This document shows, one piece after another, positions 25,411 through 36,377 of a stretch of DNA of 64,000 bases. The stretch is from Typha latifolia (lineage: Eukaryota; Streptophyta; Magnoliopsida; Poales; Typhaceae): the NCBI GenBank assembly GCA_019914945.1, contig CM034107.1, positions 5,642,001 to 5,706,000 on the forward strand, read 5' to 3'. The notes beneath the pieces were generated by a model that made no database searches, was not told the DNA's origin, and saw only the letters and a list, made by a program, of their open reading frames with translations. How positions within the stretch are numbered: the stretch's first letter is position 1; every line of letters begins with the position of its first letter. Both the position numbers and the translations under genes were made by a program.

Positions 25411-26900
25411 TAAATAAGGAAATAAAGATGTGCGGCTTGATGGCGTTCGGTCTTCGCCAATTCCTGCGATGTAACTTATGGTGGAGCTGCCTTGTGCATA
25501 TGATTTGATCTATCTTCTTTAGTTAGGACTAGTATGAGATGAGCCTCAAATGAGTTTAGGTACTACCATTCAATTGTCTAATTTATTAGATAATTTTTCT
25601 GGACTGTTTGAGGAGCCATAGGAGTTCCACCGAGAAGAGCAGTAGACCATCGCATAGAGATTGTACTTGGGGCTATACCGACGAACGTGAGGCCATATCG
25701 GTATCCACATGTGCAAAAAGAAGTTATCTCAAAGATGGTAGACGAGATGTTGGAGCAAGGTCTTATTCAACCAAGTAATAGCTCATACTCATCCCCCGTG
25801 TTATTGGTGCGAAAAAAGGACGGGACATGGTATTTTTGTGTCGACTATTAGGTACTAAATGCTATTACCGTCAAGGACCGGTATCCCATTTCGGTTATCA
25901 AGGAGTTGCTGGATGTGCTTGCAAGGGCAACTATATTTAATAAGCTTGACTTGAGGGCCAGGTATCATCAAATTAGAGTTCACTTGGTGGATGTGCACAA
26001 AACTACATTTTGGACTCCGAACGGGCATTACAAGTTTCGACTGATGCCTTTTGGTCTCACCAATGCTCCAGCTACATTTCAAGGCCTTATGAATGATATA
26101 TTTTGGCCTCTCTTGCGAATGTATGTCTTAATCTTTTTTGACGATATTTTAGTGTATAGCAGGACTAAATTAGAGCATTGACGGCATTTGGAGGATGTGC
26201 TGGATTTATTAAAGCAAAACCAATTAAAGATCAAGAAGTCAAACTGCCTATGGAGAGTACCACAAGTGGAGTATTTAGGCCACATTATTTCATCGGATGG
26301 TGTAGCGGCGAATCCTCAAAAGGTTGCATATATGACTACTTGGCCTATTCCTACTACTACCACCGGATTGAGAGGATTTTTGGGGCTGATCGGATATTAT
26401 CGACGCTTCATCGTCGGATATGGCAAGATCGTTGCTCCTCTAACTTCTTTGTTGAAGAAGGATTCTTTTAGATGGACGGATGAAGCCACTTTAGCCTTTG
26501 AAAAATTAAAAACAGCAATGATGACGGCACCCGTTCTAGCATTACCGGACTTCACCAAAGAGTTCATTGTGGAATGTGATGCATCGGATGTTGGCATAGG
26601 AGCTTTACTAATGCAAGGAGGACGTCCCATTGCCTATCTTAGCAAGGCTTTATCACAAAAATCTCAGCAATTATCGACTTATGAGAGAGAGATGTTGGCA
26701 ATTCGGTATGTAGTGACAAACTAAATGCCTTATTTGATCGGTAGATGATTCATTATATGAACCTATCAAAGGAGTCTTCCATATTTTATAGGACAACGTA
26801 TACACACTCCGGCACAGCAGAGATAGGTCACAAAATTGTGGGGGTATGATTATGATATGCAATACAAGAAGGGAACGAAAAATAGAGCGGCGGATGCACT
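25411..26900 (+). pseudogene. gypsy reverse transcriptase and RNase H, broken
   Basis: This part of pol would copy element RNA into DNA. RT landmarks: [20 protein letters not shown] (about 25745), a stop at 25849 where R/Q is expected before the LN motif, [28 protein letters not shown], the catalytic FFDDILVYS (about 26137) and YLGHIISSDGVAANP. RNase H follows with VECDASDVGIGALLM (about 26570) and STYEREMLAIRYVV. Stops at 25849, 26179 (TGA, expected W) and 26722 plus frame changes between 26725 and 26870 disable it. The linker PDTAELV and KNRAADALSRQ at about 26880-26930 lead into integrase. Motif order and the chromodomain-like tail point to a chromovirus-type gypsy lineage. Confidence 0.9.
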
Positions 26901-28379
26901 ATCGCGCCAACCCGATACCGCCGAGCTTGTAGCCTATTCTTCTCCTACCTTTTTCTTCCTTGACGAGTTGAGGTATGCATGTACATCTGACCCAGATGTT
27001 ATGAGATTGTTGTAGGAGGTGATGGATGATCCGGAGCACCATCCAAAGTTGGAGAATCGAGGTGGTTTCCTTGTTGACTGCAGATGCATTTGGGTGCCTG
27101 CAAATGATAGATTGCAGCAGAAATTATTGGAGCACTTCCACCAAACTCTAGAGGCTGGTCATGAGGGTCTCTTGAGGACTTATAGGAGGATATCTCAGAG
27201 TTGCACGTGGCTAGGATTGAGGCGGGATGTGAGGAGTTTTGTTCGTACTTGCGAAGTTTGTTAAAGGGCTAAGGCAACCATATTGAAATTGGCCAGATTA
27301 CGACAGCCTTTACCTATATTGGACCATGTTTGGGAAGACATTTCTATGGATTTCATAGAGGGTCTTCCACTGGTACATGATTATTTTGTAATCTTTGTGG
27401 TGGTTAACAGATTGAGCAAGTATGCGCACTTTTCGGCATTGTCATATCCGTTTTCAGCCAAGTTGATGACTGAAATTTTTGTTAGAGATGTTGCTCGGTT
27501 ACATGGCATGCCACGCACGATTATCTCAGATCGTGATCGTGTATTTATGAGTGACTTTTGGACGGAGTTTTTCAGATTGCAAGGGATTCGATTTAATTTC
27601 AATTCAGCCTACCATTCATAGACAAACGGCCAAACCGAAGTGGTTAATCGAGGCATTGAGCAATATTTGAGGTGCTTTGTGAGAGAGATATCGAGACGAT
27701 GGTTGGAGTTCTTATCATGTGCGGAGTGGTCTTATAACACCGCCTACTATAGTAGCATTGTCATGACTCTATTTGAGGTGGTGTATGAACACACGACTCC
27801 AACGTTACGCACTTATGATCCAGTGACATCTACAGATCGGATGGAGGTGGACTTAGCGTTGATGGATAGGGACGCCACATTGAGGAGGTTGTGTGCTCAT
27901 CTTAAACTTGCTCAAAATCGCATGAAGCAAGTTTATGATCGTAGCCATAGGGAGTAGGAGTTTGACATCGGTAGTTGGGTGTTTGTGAGGGTACAGTTGT
28001 ATCGACAGGTGACCTTATGTCCGATACGTAATCAAAAGTTAGCACATTACTACTTTGGTCCGTTTCAGGTATTGGAGCGTATTGGTCCGGTTGCATATTG
28101 TTTGGAGCAGCCAGAGGAGTCGAGAGTGCATCCTGTCTTTCATGTTTCATTGTTGAGAGAGTGCATTGGAGACCATGAGATTGTTGGAACGGTTCTACCG
28201 AAGCCATTGGAGGAGATAGAGATCGTAGAGCCAGTTCGAGTACTTGCTAGACGCCGCCGACGATATGGTACCAGGTTGGAGATGGAGATTCTAGTTGAGT
28301 GGCTTGGCAAGCCATCTGATGAGGCAACATGAGAGTTAGAGATTGATATCTTAGAGGTTTTCCTAACTTTTCATCTTGA
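26901..28379 (+). pseudogene. gypsy integrase with chromodomain-like tail, broken
   Basis: Integrase would insert the copied DNA. The HHCC zinc-binding region spans about 27120-27265 (HFHQTLEAGHEG … CEVC). The catalytic D,D,E residues appear in DISMDFIEGLP (about 27335), TIISDRDRVFMSDFW (about 27520) and NGQTEVVNRGIEQYL (about 27630). The GPFQVLERIG region and a tail ILVEWLGKPSDEAT (about 28285-28325) followed by TGA where W is expected resemble the degenerate chromodomain of plant chromoviruses. Stops at 27013, 27262, 27619, 27955 and 28330 all fit C-to-T change (or G-to-A for TGG) in CAG, CAA or TGG. The frame otherwise stays long, so decay is mainly by point mutation. Confidence 0.9.
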
Positions 28380-28416
28380 GGGTAAGGTGGGGGAAGCGTG
28401 GTGGGCTGATACACTT
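28380..28416 (+). other. Polypurine tract and 10-bp stub of the 3' LTR
   Basis: Purine-rich GGGTAAGGTGGGGGAAGCG is the plus-strand primer tract expected directly before a 3' LTR. It is followed at 28407 by TGATACACTT, identical to the first ten bases of the 5' LTR, after which the sequence jumps to primer-binding-like repeats. The remaining 3' LTR, about 830 bp, is missing. Confidence 0.72.
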
Positions 28417-28494
28417 CAGAGCTTATCAAAGTGGTATCAGAGCCTATCAATTTAGTATTAGAGCCTATCAATTTGGTATCAGAGCTTAACATTA
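28417..28494 (+). repeat. Second primer-binding-site-like array
   Basis: About three and a half units (CAGAGCTTATCAAAG, TGGTATCAGAGCCTATCAAT, TTAGTATTAGAGCC, TTGGTATCAGAGCTTAAC) of the type found at 24383-24520, here after the LTR stub instead of after an LTR. Confidence 0.8.
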
Positions 28495-29100
28495 TTATGC
28501 ATCATATATGGTTGTATTTAAAATTGTTATAGCATAATTATGGTTGTCATACATCATATATTATTATATTTGAGAAAATTATAGTATGATTATATAACAT
28601 GATATATACATAATGTTGATGATATATTTACATGTTCATGTATAACATTATGCTTATTATATATTTATACATTATTAAGAATATATTTAACATGCGTATT
28701 AATGACATTATATTTTTATTTTATTTATTTAACTAATATATGATTTATTCTCTATTAGGCATTATTGGTTCGAGTGAGGTATATTCACTAATCACCTTAG
28801 ATCATGATTCTCCTTATTTTTTAACCCTTAGATATATTATACTTGATAGCAAATTAAGATATCATAAAGAGATATTTCAGAGCAAAGATAAAATAAGCTA
28901 AAATTAAGGTGAAGTGAGAGAGCTTACGAGGGAATTGAATTGTACTTATATTGTACATTTGTATTCTATTATATTAGATTATGATTTGGATTGAATCTAC
29001 TTTAGAACAATTAGAGTTAATATTGTCATTCATCGAGGCTCTTGTTCAAATTTTATCATTCTTTTCCTTCTGACCTTCAAGCACTGAGTAGGTGTCAAAC
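28495..29100 (+). repeat. Fragment of a long gypsy LTR
   Basis: 28495-28815 (CATCATATATGGTTGTATTT to TATATTCACTAATCACC and ATCATGATTCTCC) resembles 21110-21430 in the solo LTR of MULE-1, with indels. The remaining sequence to 29100 shows no recognised features. Confidence 0.5.
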
Positions 29101-29104
29101 TCTC

Positions 29105-29770
29105 CAATTCATCTTTGATTTCCTACAACAACCCTCCACACATGGGTCAAGATACCTGCCCTCTTCATCTGCTCGAGGAAGGTAAAGGTTGGCATGGAAA
29201 TGATTGCAAACTCTTCTCCGATCGGTTGGTATGATAAGGCATCCATAGTCCTATTCTTTGACCCCTTTTTATATTGTAACTCATAGTCATATCCAAGAGC
29301 TTTGTCACCCATCACTGCTTGGCTAGTGTAGGTATAAGTGCATTAGAATAGTACTTATACCCACCCGCGAAGCATTGCATTCAACAATAAAATCCTTGGT
29401 GAAATCTAATAGTGCCAAAATTAGTGTCATAATCATAACATCCTTCAATTCTAAATGCCACCGTAGCCTTGTCGCTCCACATAAATGAATCCTTCCTCAA
29501 AAGGATGGTAACTCATCAATCATAGGACCCTATGCAATTCGCGCACAGTCCTTTGAATTGGCTACTCGTTTATGCTCTTCACCTTGCTTGAATCAATCGC
29601 TAGACCTTTAGCTAAGATTATATGCCCTAACTACTCCAACTTTTGCTCACATCATAAACATTTAGACATCTTCTCCCTTAGCAAATTGTTCGCCTATGAT
29701 GTCAACACCTCATGAAGATGTTCCAAATGCTCTTGAAAGCTCTTGTTATACACCAAAATATTATGGAAAA
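29105..29770 (-). pseudogene. gypsy pol fragment A (RT to RNase H linker)
   Basis: Read on the - strand with several frame changes, it runs from an RT piece like ILVYNKSFQEHLEHLHEVL (about 29750-29690) through CEQKLE-LGHII and an RNase H start like LLDFTKDFIVECNAS (about 29410) to YELQYKKGSKNRTMDALSYQ (about 29270-29230). It is heavily decayed and probably a different gypsy family from the element to its left. A fragment of 29771-30085 between the two pol pieces holds only AT-rich DNA and (TA)n at 29988-30008. Confidence 0.75.
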
Positions 29771-30089
29771 AAATCAAAAACAATTATATGTGGGCAGAAA
29801 TTAATTTTGTGAAATTAAATTATTTACTAATGGTGTAATTTTTTTATAGAGGCTATGATAGATCAAATGTCTTAGTTTCATATTATATCTAAGTCATAGT
29901 TCAAAAGTGTAATATTATTCACTTTTCACCCATTGAACTAATATTCTTTTTTATAATAACTCTAACTTATTTTAGTACATATAACTTTATATATATATAT
30001 ATATATATGGCACTCTATCCACCACAAGCATTCGACCACAGCACAGATAATAACCAACATTTTCCTCTCATATGTCAAGAGTTACTATA

Positions 30090-30535
30090 ATCTTTCAGAC
30101 AAGGCTTTGTTTATGAATGCTATAGGTTAGTCTTCTTACATAAGAACAACATCTATCCCAACTCTCGATGCATCACATTCAACTAGAAAGTCTTTGGTGA
30201 AGTCCAGTAGCGCTAAAATTGGTGCCATTGTCATTGTTAATTTTAGTTCTTCAAAAGTAGTAGTATTTTTATCGCTCTATTCAAATGCATCTTTCTTCAA
30301 AGCACCGTTAGGAGTGAAGCTATCTTCCCGTACCTAGCAATGAACCTCTAATAATAGCTCGTCAACTCGAGAAATCCTCGAAGCTCATGCACGATCTTTA
30401 GAAATGGCCAATTGAGCATAGAAGCAATTTTACTTGGGTTGGCCGCTACTCCTTCACTTGAGATCACATGACCCAGATATTTGACTTTTTGTACGCACCA
30501 TAAACACTTGTTATAACTTGTGCATATACTCATAT
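30090..30535 (-). pseudogene. gypsy pol fragment B (RT to RNase H)
   Basis: The - strand reads KCLWCVQKVKYLGHVISSEG, VAANPSKIASMLNWP and LRGFLELTSYY (30500-30348), then continues in other frames to ILALLDFTKDFLVECDASRV and PIAFINKALSE (about 30220-30100). It overlaps in content with fragment A, so these are two separate or duplicated truncated copies in the same orientation. Confidence 0.78.
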
Positions 30536-32870
30536 ATAAAATCTAGACACTTTACATAAATAAAAATTATATTTTAAAATATAATTTATTAATTATATTA
30601 GTACAAATAGAACCTAACATATACATCTTTATATCATCACTATTTTCAAAGATATCGAGAAATATATTGTGATTGTTCAAAGGGAATATATACTTCAAAT
30701 CGACTTCAAACTCACATAGAGGGATTCACATTATTTCAAAAAACTATGACTTCAACTCTAATAATACATTTTCTATTTATATTTCTGTAAACAATATAAC
30801 CACCCTCGTAGTGCAAAAATATCTTTTTATGGTGTAAAATAACAATACAATTATAGTAAAATAAAATTCTCACGTTACGGTTAGATAGATGATTCATTCT
30901 TATGAATATAATAAATGAACGAGAGGGGGATAAAATGATGAAGACAAATCCCAAAGTGAAATAATAGAATAAGAAGAAGAAAATAAGAAGAAAAAGAAGA
31001 AGTAGCTATCTACGTTCGTACAACATCCATCATATTACCTTTAGATAATAATAATTTTTTTCTCTGTCAGCCACGTTTAACGAAACACTGAAGTATAGAA
31101 AGGATAAGTTGGAAGTAAGATAGAGTTTAAATCTTAGGTGCAAAGGAAACTGAAAACATACCTGAATTACAAAATCGAAAACAAGTATATTTTTGGTGTA
31201 AAATCCCGTTCACTACTTAATAAAAAATTAGAAAAAACCTTGCCGTGCAATAAAACATATAGTAGACTTGGTTGACAAAATGGAAACCAAATCTATTTTC
31301 GGTGCAAATTTTCCAATTTTTTCATCTTACTTCCCTTCCACCAATGACAAAGTGCAACGGGTACTCATGGCCCGGGTTTCGGTGCAACACGGGTTTGGAA
31401 AGAAGTCCAAACCCCACGCAATGAAAAGCCAAATCCCCTTTCTCCTTGTCCCAATTTTGTAACCTTTATGGGAGCAAATAACAAAAAGCTCCTCCTTTGT
31501 TTGTTTCCTTGTTTTGTCCTTCTCTCTCTCTCACTCTATATATATATATACATGTCGTTGAAAGCTTTAATAGGATGACAAATTCTTGGACGGATCTGAT
31601 TCTCTTCTCGTAGTCAAACATAGAGAGGACGCGTCCAAATTCCAATAGAATTGACTAATTCGCAAGTTCTTTTTTTTTTCAGCTTAATTACATCTACGCC
31701 TTCAATTGTACCCGGTTTCCCTAAGACCCTTAAATTAGCTTATTTATGGGGTGATAAAAGTAATTAGTGATAATTAGTGAAACATAATTAAAGAAGGTTG
31801 TTTCGCTAAACTGTATCAAGGATGAAACAGATCCGATTCATGTAAATACGGGTATAAGTAGTAAATTTAATTATCATACTCGTTAAGTATATACATGGAA
31901 TGTATATGTATTTATTTTTTAAATCTATTAAGAATTATATTGAGGAGGCGCGAGTCAATAGTTGGTTGCAAGGCCCTGAAACCGAGGAGAGGTTATAATT
32001 TTAACACTTCTATAGGATTGTCATTTATCACCTTATTTTTCCTTCGAAATCCAATTTAAATTAGTATTTAGACAGCTAGATTTATTTAACAAAATTTGTA
32101 GCGAGGCCAATGTAACACGTCTGTCCATATTTATTACAAAGGCATCCTGTATACTTATATTTGGTAGATATTGAAAATATTTGGAACTTAGCGCCTTTCC
32201 TCTATGGATAAAATTATTTATATTCTCATCACAATGAATACAATGATGATGAAAGGATAAGAACAATAAAAGCTCTCCTCGTCTCTTTTACAATAAATAA
32301 TGCGACGCCCGAGATTGTAAGGTTCTTTTTTTACATTTATACCCCTCTATATTCTTTTATCTGTGTGTACTTTGTAAAGTTTATATTTCATGTATAGGCT
32401 TCAAAAACTAATGACTTTGGCATTTGTTGCCTTCGAGATTATCTTTTTGATTTTTATAAATTAAAATTTTAAGATGAAGTTTGTAGACGAAAATACATAG
32501 ATACCCTCATTAAAAATAAATAAGAATAATTTATTTCTATTTTTTATAAATTAATGAAATCTTAATTTGACAAAATAATTTTAGAAAATAAGGGTTTTAT
32601 TTAAGACAGATCTATTTAAAAGTAAAATTTTTAAAGATATACATATAAATATAAACTTTAGAGGATACTTTTATATAAATAAAGTTATTTTAGAACGGAA
32701 AATCCAAGATCTTAGGGAGTTGTTTTTGCCTTCAGTCTCAGTTTGTTTCACATTATGAACAGTTTAACAGAAACAAACACTCAAAAGTCTCGGCCTACCC
32801 TATTTCAGCTATCTTTTAAACAAGAATAGTGGCAGTTTCGTACTTCTTCCAAACATCCGGGGCAAAAGTT
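30536..32870. other. Intergenic DNA upstream of the ARF gene, no gene seen
   Basis: AT-rich sequence without a recognised domain. (TA)n lies at about 31538-31552. The last few hundred bases may hold ARF promoter elements, but I recognise none with certainty. Confidence 0.4.
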
Positions 32871-32923
32871 GCTTCTATTTAACCTCTCCCCCCCCCCCCT
32901 CCCTCCCTTCTCCGACCTCAGCC

Positions 32924-32954
<31 letters not shown>

Positions 32955-33101
32955 TCTGCTCATTTCATGGATGCGATTCTCGAACCCAAACCCTACTAGG
33001 GGTTCGAGGAGAAGGGAGAGAGAGGTGAGGGTATTTGAAACCCTAGCCCTTGCTTGCCTTATACTGGATCTCGCCGGAACCCTAACCCTAACCCTGCTCC
33101 A
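32871..33101 (+). promoter_or_regulatory. ARF leader: poly-C, CT repeats and telo-box
   Basis: A TATA-like TTCTATTTAACC (about 32873) is followed by a run of C and CT-rich tracts (32885-32960), as usual for a plant 5' leader. An AACCCTAACCCTAACCCTG telo-box-like motif occurs at 33079-33097, directly before the ATG at 33102; telo-boxes are frequent near plant transcription starts. The exact start of transcription cannot be seen. Confidence 0.45.
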
Positions 33102-36100
33102 ATGCACAGAGCCCTTGATCCGCATGTGTGGAAGGCGTGCGCCGGCCCGGCGGCGCGGCTTCCGCGCATCGGATCTCGCGTCTTCTACTTCCCAGAGGGA
33201 CACGCGGAGCAGGCCTCCTCGCCGCCGGACTTCTCCTCTACCGGCTCCGGGAAGGCTCCCTTCTTCATTTGCTCCATCGCCGGCCTACTCCATCTCGCCA
33301 ACCGCGACACCGACGAGGTCTTCTCCAAGATCTTTCTCCATCCCATCCTCTCCGCTCCTCCACCTTCTCCTCCGCCGCTGGAGGACGACGACGAAGACGA
33401 CGCCGGCGGAGAAGGAATCGTCTCCTTTGCAAAGATCCTGACCCCAAGCGACGCAAACAACGGCGGGGGGTTTTCTATGCCGAGATTCTGCGCCGACTCT
33501 GTCTTGCCGCAGCTCAACTTCGCCGCCGATCCCCCGGCGCAGAATATCTCGGTTCGCGACGTCCACGGGGAGTGGTGGGAGTTCCGCCATATCTACCGCG
33601 GGACGCCGCGCCGCCACCTGCTCACCACCGGTTGGAGCCGCTTTGTGAACGCCAAGAAGCTTATCGCTGGAGATTCAGTCGTCTTCATAAAAAACAATGC
33701 CGGCGAGCTCTTCATTGGGGTCCGCCGCACCGCCCGGTTCAGTGCTTCTAACTTTGCTTACAATCCTTCTCTCAATGATGGCTTGGCGAGTGGAGAAGGG
33801 TTCTCGAGGAAGGTTAGAGGCCGGGTGCCACCAGCGACAGTGGTGGAGGCAGTTAGAGAGGCAGATTTGGGGCGCGCATTCGAGGTTTTGTACTACCCAA
33901 CTGTTGGTACGCCGGATTTTGTGGTGGCAGAGGAGGTGGTGAAGGCTGCCCTCCGGATTGAATGGGCTGTAGGGATGAGAGTTAAGATGCCAATGGCAAC
34001 AGAGGACTCGGCCAGGTTGACATGGTTCCAGGGAACGGTGTCCGGCATTGCAGTCAGGGAGGGGGTCCTGTGGGCTCGGTCTCCATGGCGTATGCTTCAG
34101 GTTGTTTATTCTCATCTTGTTATGTCAATTGCCTTTACATGCATTTGAGCTGTCTATTCTTTTGATGCTGTTTATATGTTATTGCTGGGATGATATTATT
34201 TGCAAAAGTCAATAAGCTTTTATGGTGGTTGTTTGCTAGCTGTATAAGTGTCTGATTAAATAATTTTTTCTTAATTACCTTGGTTGTTGGTTTACTGAAG
34301 TTGAGAGTTGTCCTGTTTGTCTCATTAATAGTGTCTATGAATCTACTGTAGGGACGGCTCATCTCTTGTTTTTTTCTTGGTCTTTAATGTTTTACTATTG
34401 AAATATTTACTGTATCCCCAATTTCTTTATCTGATTTAGCAATATAATCAAGAAAGTCTGGCCATCACCTTTAAATTAGATATCATGACTATCTTGTTAT
34501 CTTTATACATGAGTAGCATTTTCAGCAATGAAATCCAGCTTTTTGTTTTCTTTTTAGTTCTCCTATGTTTCTTTTAACATTCAATAAGAAGAATAGTTTG
34601 GGCTCCTTAAATTCCAGATATGGGATGAAATTTGATACTTAAAGGTTACGTATTAACGACATAAAAAATTAAAGTTACAACAATTGACAATATTTATTGT
34701 GAAGATTAAAGTATCATGAACATTGCATTGGTTGGTCACTTAAGACAGTTGGAACTTCTAACAGCAGACAAGATATTAGTAGCCTTTGATTTGATTTAGA
34801 TGGATTCTATTTTTTGAACAACTCTTTCCATATATACTAAAAATCTAGTCTAAAATAAGCTTAACTATATGTCAGTCATTATTACCTGTGAGAAACTGTA
34901 ACTTAGTTTCCCATTATATTATAGTTCCAGTATTTGATAGTCTTTTCCCTTTTCATAATATGTTTTCAGATTTATTTGATCAATTTAGTTCATGAAACTA
35001 ACAAAGCCTACTTGGTTGGCTTGTTGACTCACTTTTCAATCCTCTTGTATTTTATATTTTTATATTATCGGTAAGCATGCATTGGAAGAATGCACAAATA
35101 GTTTGAAGGACATATCTGTCATAGCATTTCTATTTTACATTAGTTGTGTGAGGTGATGCTGCCAGAGTTGTTTGAGGATGGAGGTTGTGTTATGTGGTAC
35201 ATATGTAGCTAGTATATCTGAAATATTTTCTTTAATCCTATTTATATGTTTATAATATTTAAACATTTTTTAATTTGGTGGAAATAAACATATTTATGGT
35301 AATAAAGTTCTTGGGGAGGAGCAATTCTAGATATTATGGCTCATGGCCTGTGACATTGGTTGGCTCCATTACTGATGCTAGCACTTATGCCTCTACAAAT
35401 TAGTAAGTTTCCAGTTTTCTCTAAATATTTTGCTTTTATTTTATATGATACATAATGTTAATTATTATGATATAAATTTTTTTAGCGAGACAAATTACTC
35501 ATATATGCTTCTTAGATCATGAAAACAACTTCAAGGGGATTCCTTGGTTCACACTCTCATTGAACTTCCTTGTGGAAATTATGTTTTACTGAGAAAAGAC
35601 AGAACCATTAAATTGCCTCAATTATTTATCTTGAACTATGTTAATACTTAATAATGACCTTGGTTCATTTTTCCCGGTCAGGTTATTTGGGATGAACCAG
35701 AGGTTCTGCAAAATGTCAGAAATGTAAGTCCTTGGCAAGTGGAATTAGTCTGTGCCATCCCTCAGATACAAGCTCCGTATCCTGTTACAAAGAAACTCAA
35801 GGGCCTACAGAGCTCAGAGTTTCTTGCTGATGGAGAGGGTTGCACCCTCGTTCCAATGAGAGGACTAGGCAACAGTACCATGGTAAATCCATTTCATCCG
35901 CTGCTCAGTTTCACTACATTTCCTGCTGGCATGCAGGGAGCCAGGCATGAACCAATTTCTATATCCAATTTGTCCAGTTTCACATCTGTCGATTTGAATC
36001 AAATAGCCCCTTATAGTCTGTATGGCATTCACACGGAAGAAAAGCTCAATAATGTGTTGACAAAAATGAATATTGGGAGTACACCACATTCAGAGAGTTC

Positions 36101-36377
36101 ATCCCCATTGAGCCAAGGAAGCATCTTGGACTGTGTGATGGAGCCCGTTAAAACTCCAGCTTGCCAACAAGCTAAGAAGATTCCTGCTGGGTGTATTCAG
36201 TTATTTGGTGTGACCATCAAAGTAGAAAAGGAACCTGTCGATTGCGAGACAGATAAAGAGTGCCAAGAGTCTAATGTTGGAGTCCTAACTCATGATTTTT
36301 CTCCCATGTGTCCGATTAAGCAACTACTCAACAAGCTTGATGTTCAATGCCAACAATTTTCTTCTTTCGAGGCTTGA
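33102..36377 (+). CDS. ARF17: Auxin response factor, class C (ARF10/16/17 clade), no PB1 domain
   Basis: A nuclear transcription factor that binds auxin response elements, usually as a repressor in this clade. Two exons, 33102-34100 and 35682-36377, with a GT/AG intron, encode 564 residues. ATG 33102 is chosen because LDPHVWKACAGP follows at once, as in the family; an in-frame upstream ATG at 33054 adds 16 low-complexity residues. Residues about 6-80 are the flanking dimerisation part, an acidic DDDEDD insert is at 95-100, B3 DNA-binding domain about 107-209 (FAKILTPSD, EFRHIYRGTPRRHLLTTGWS, GDSVVFIKN), ARF ancillary domain about 258-350 (LYYPTVGTPDFVV to VIWDEPEVLQ). The C-terminus (IQLFGVTIKVEKEPVD to FSSFEA) stops without PB1, as in Arabidopsis ARF17. 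A miR160 site lies at 35927. Exon 1 is GC-rich. The symbol is a best guess within the clade. Confidence 0.93.
35927..35947 (+). promoter_or_regulatory. miR160 target site in ARF exon 2
   Basis: The 21 bases, from TGGCATGCAGG to GAGCCAGGCA, are the known complement of miR160 except for one A-to-G change at position 7, which gives a G:U wobble. miR160 cleavage of ARF10/16/17 mRNAs is well established, so this gene is very likely under miR160 control. In frame it encodes the conserved AGMQGARH peptide. Confidence 0.93.

Noticed and set aside
32805..33203. Minus-strand frame over the ARF leader
   Set aside because: Overlaps the ARF start and low-complexity CT tract; no domain or splice support.
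33128..33751. Other long open frames over the first ARF exon on both strands
   Set aside because: GC-rich sequence keeps several frames open; only the frame from 33102 gives B3 and ARF domains and joins exon 2.
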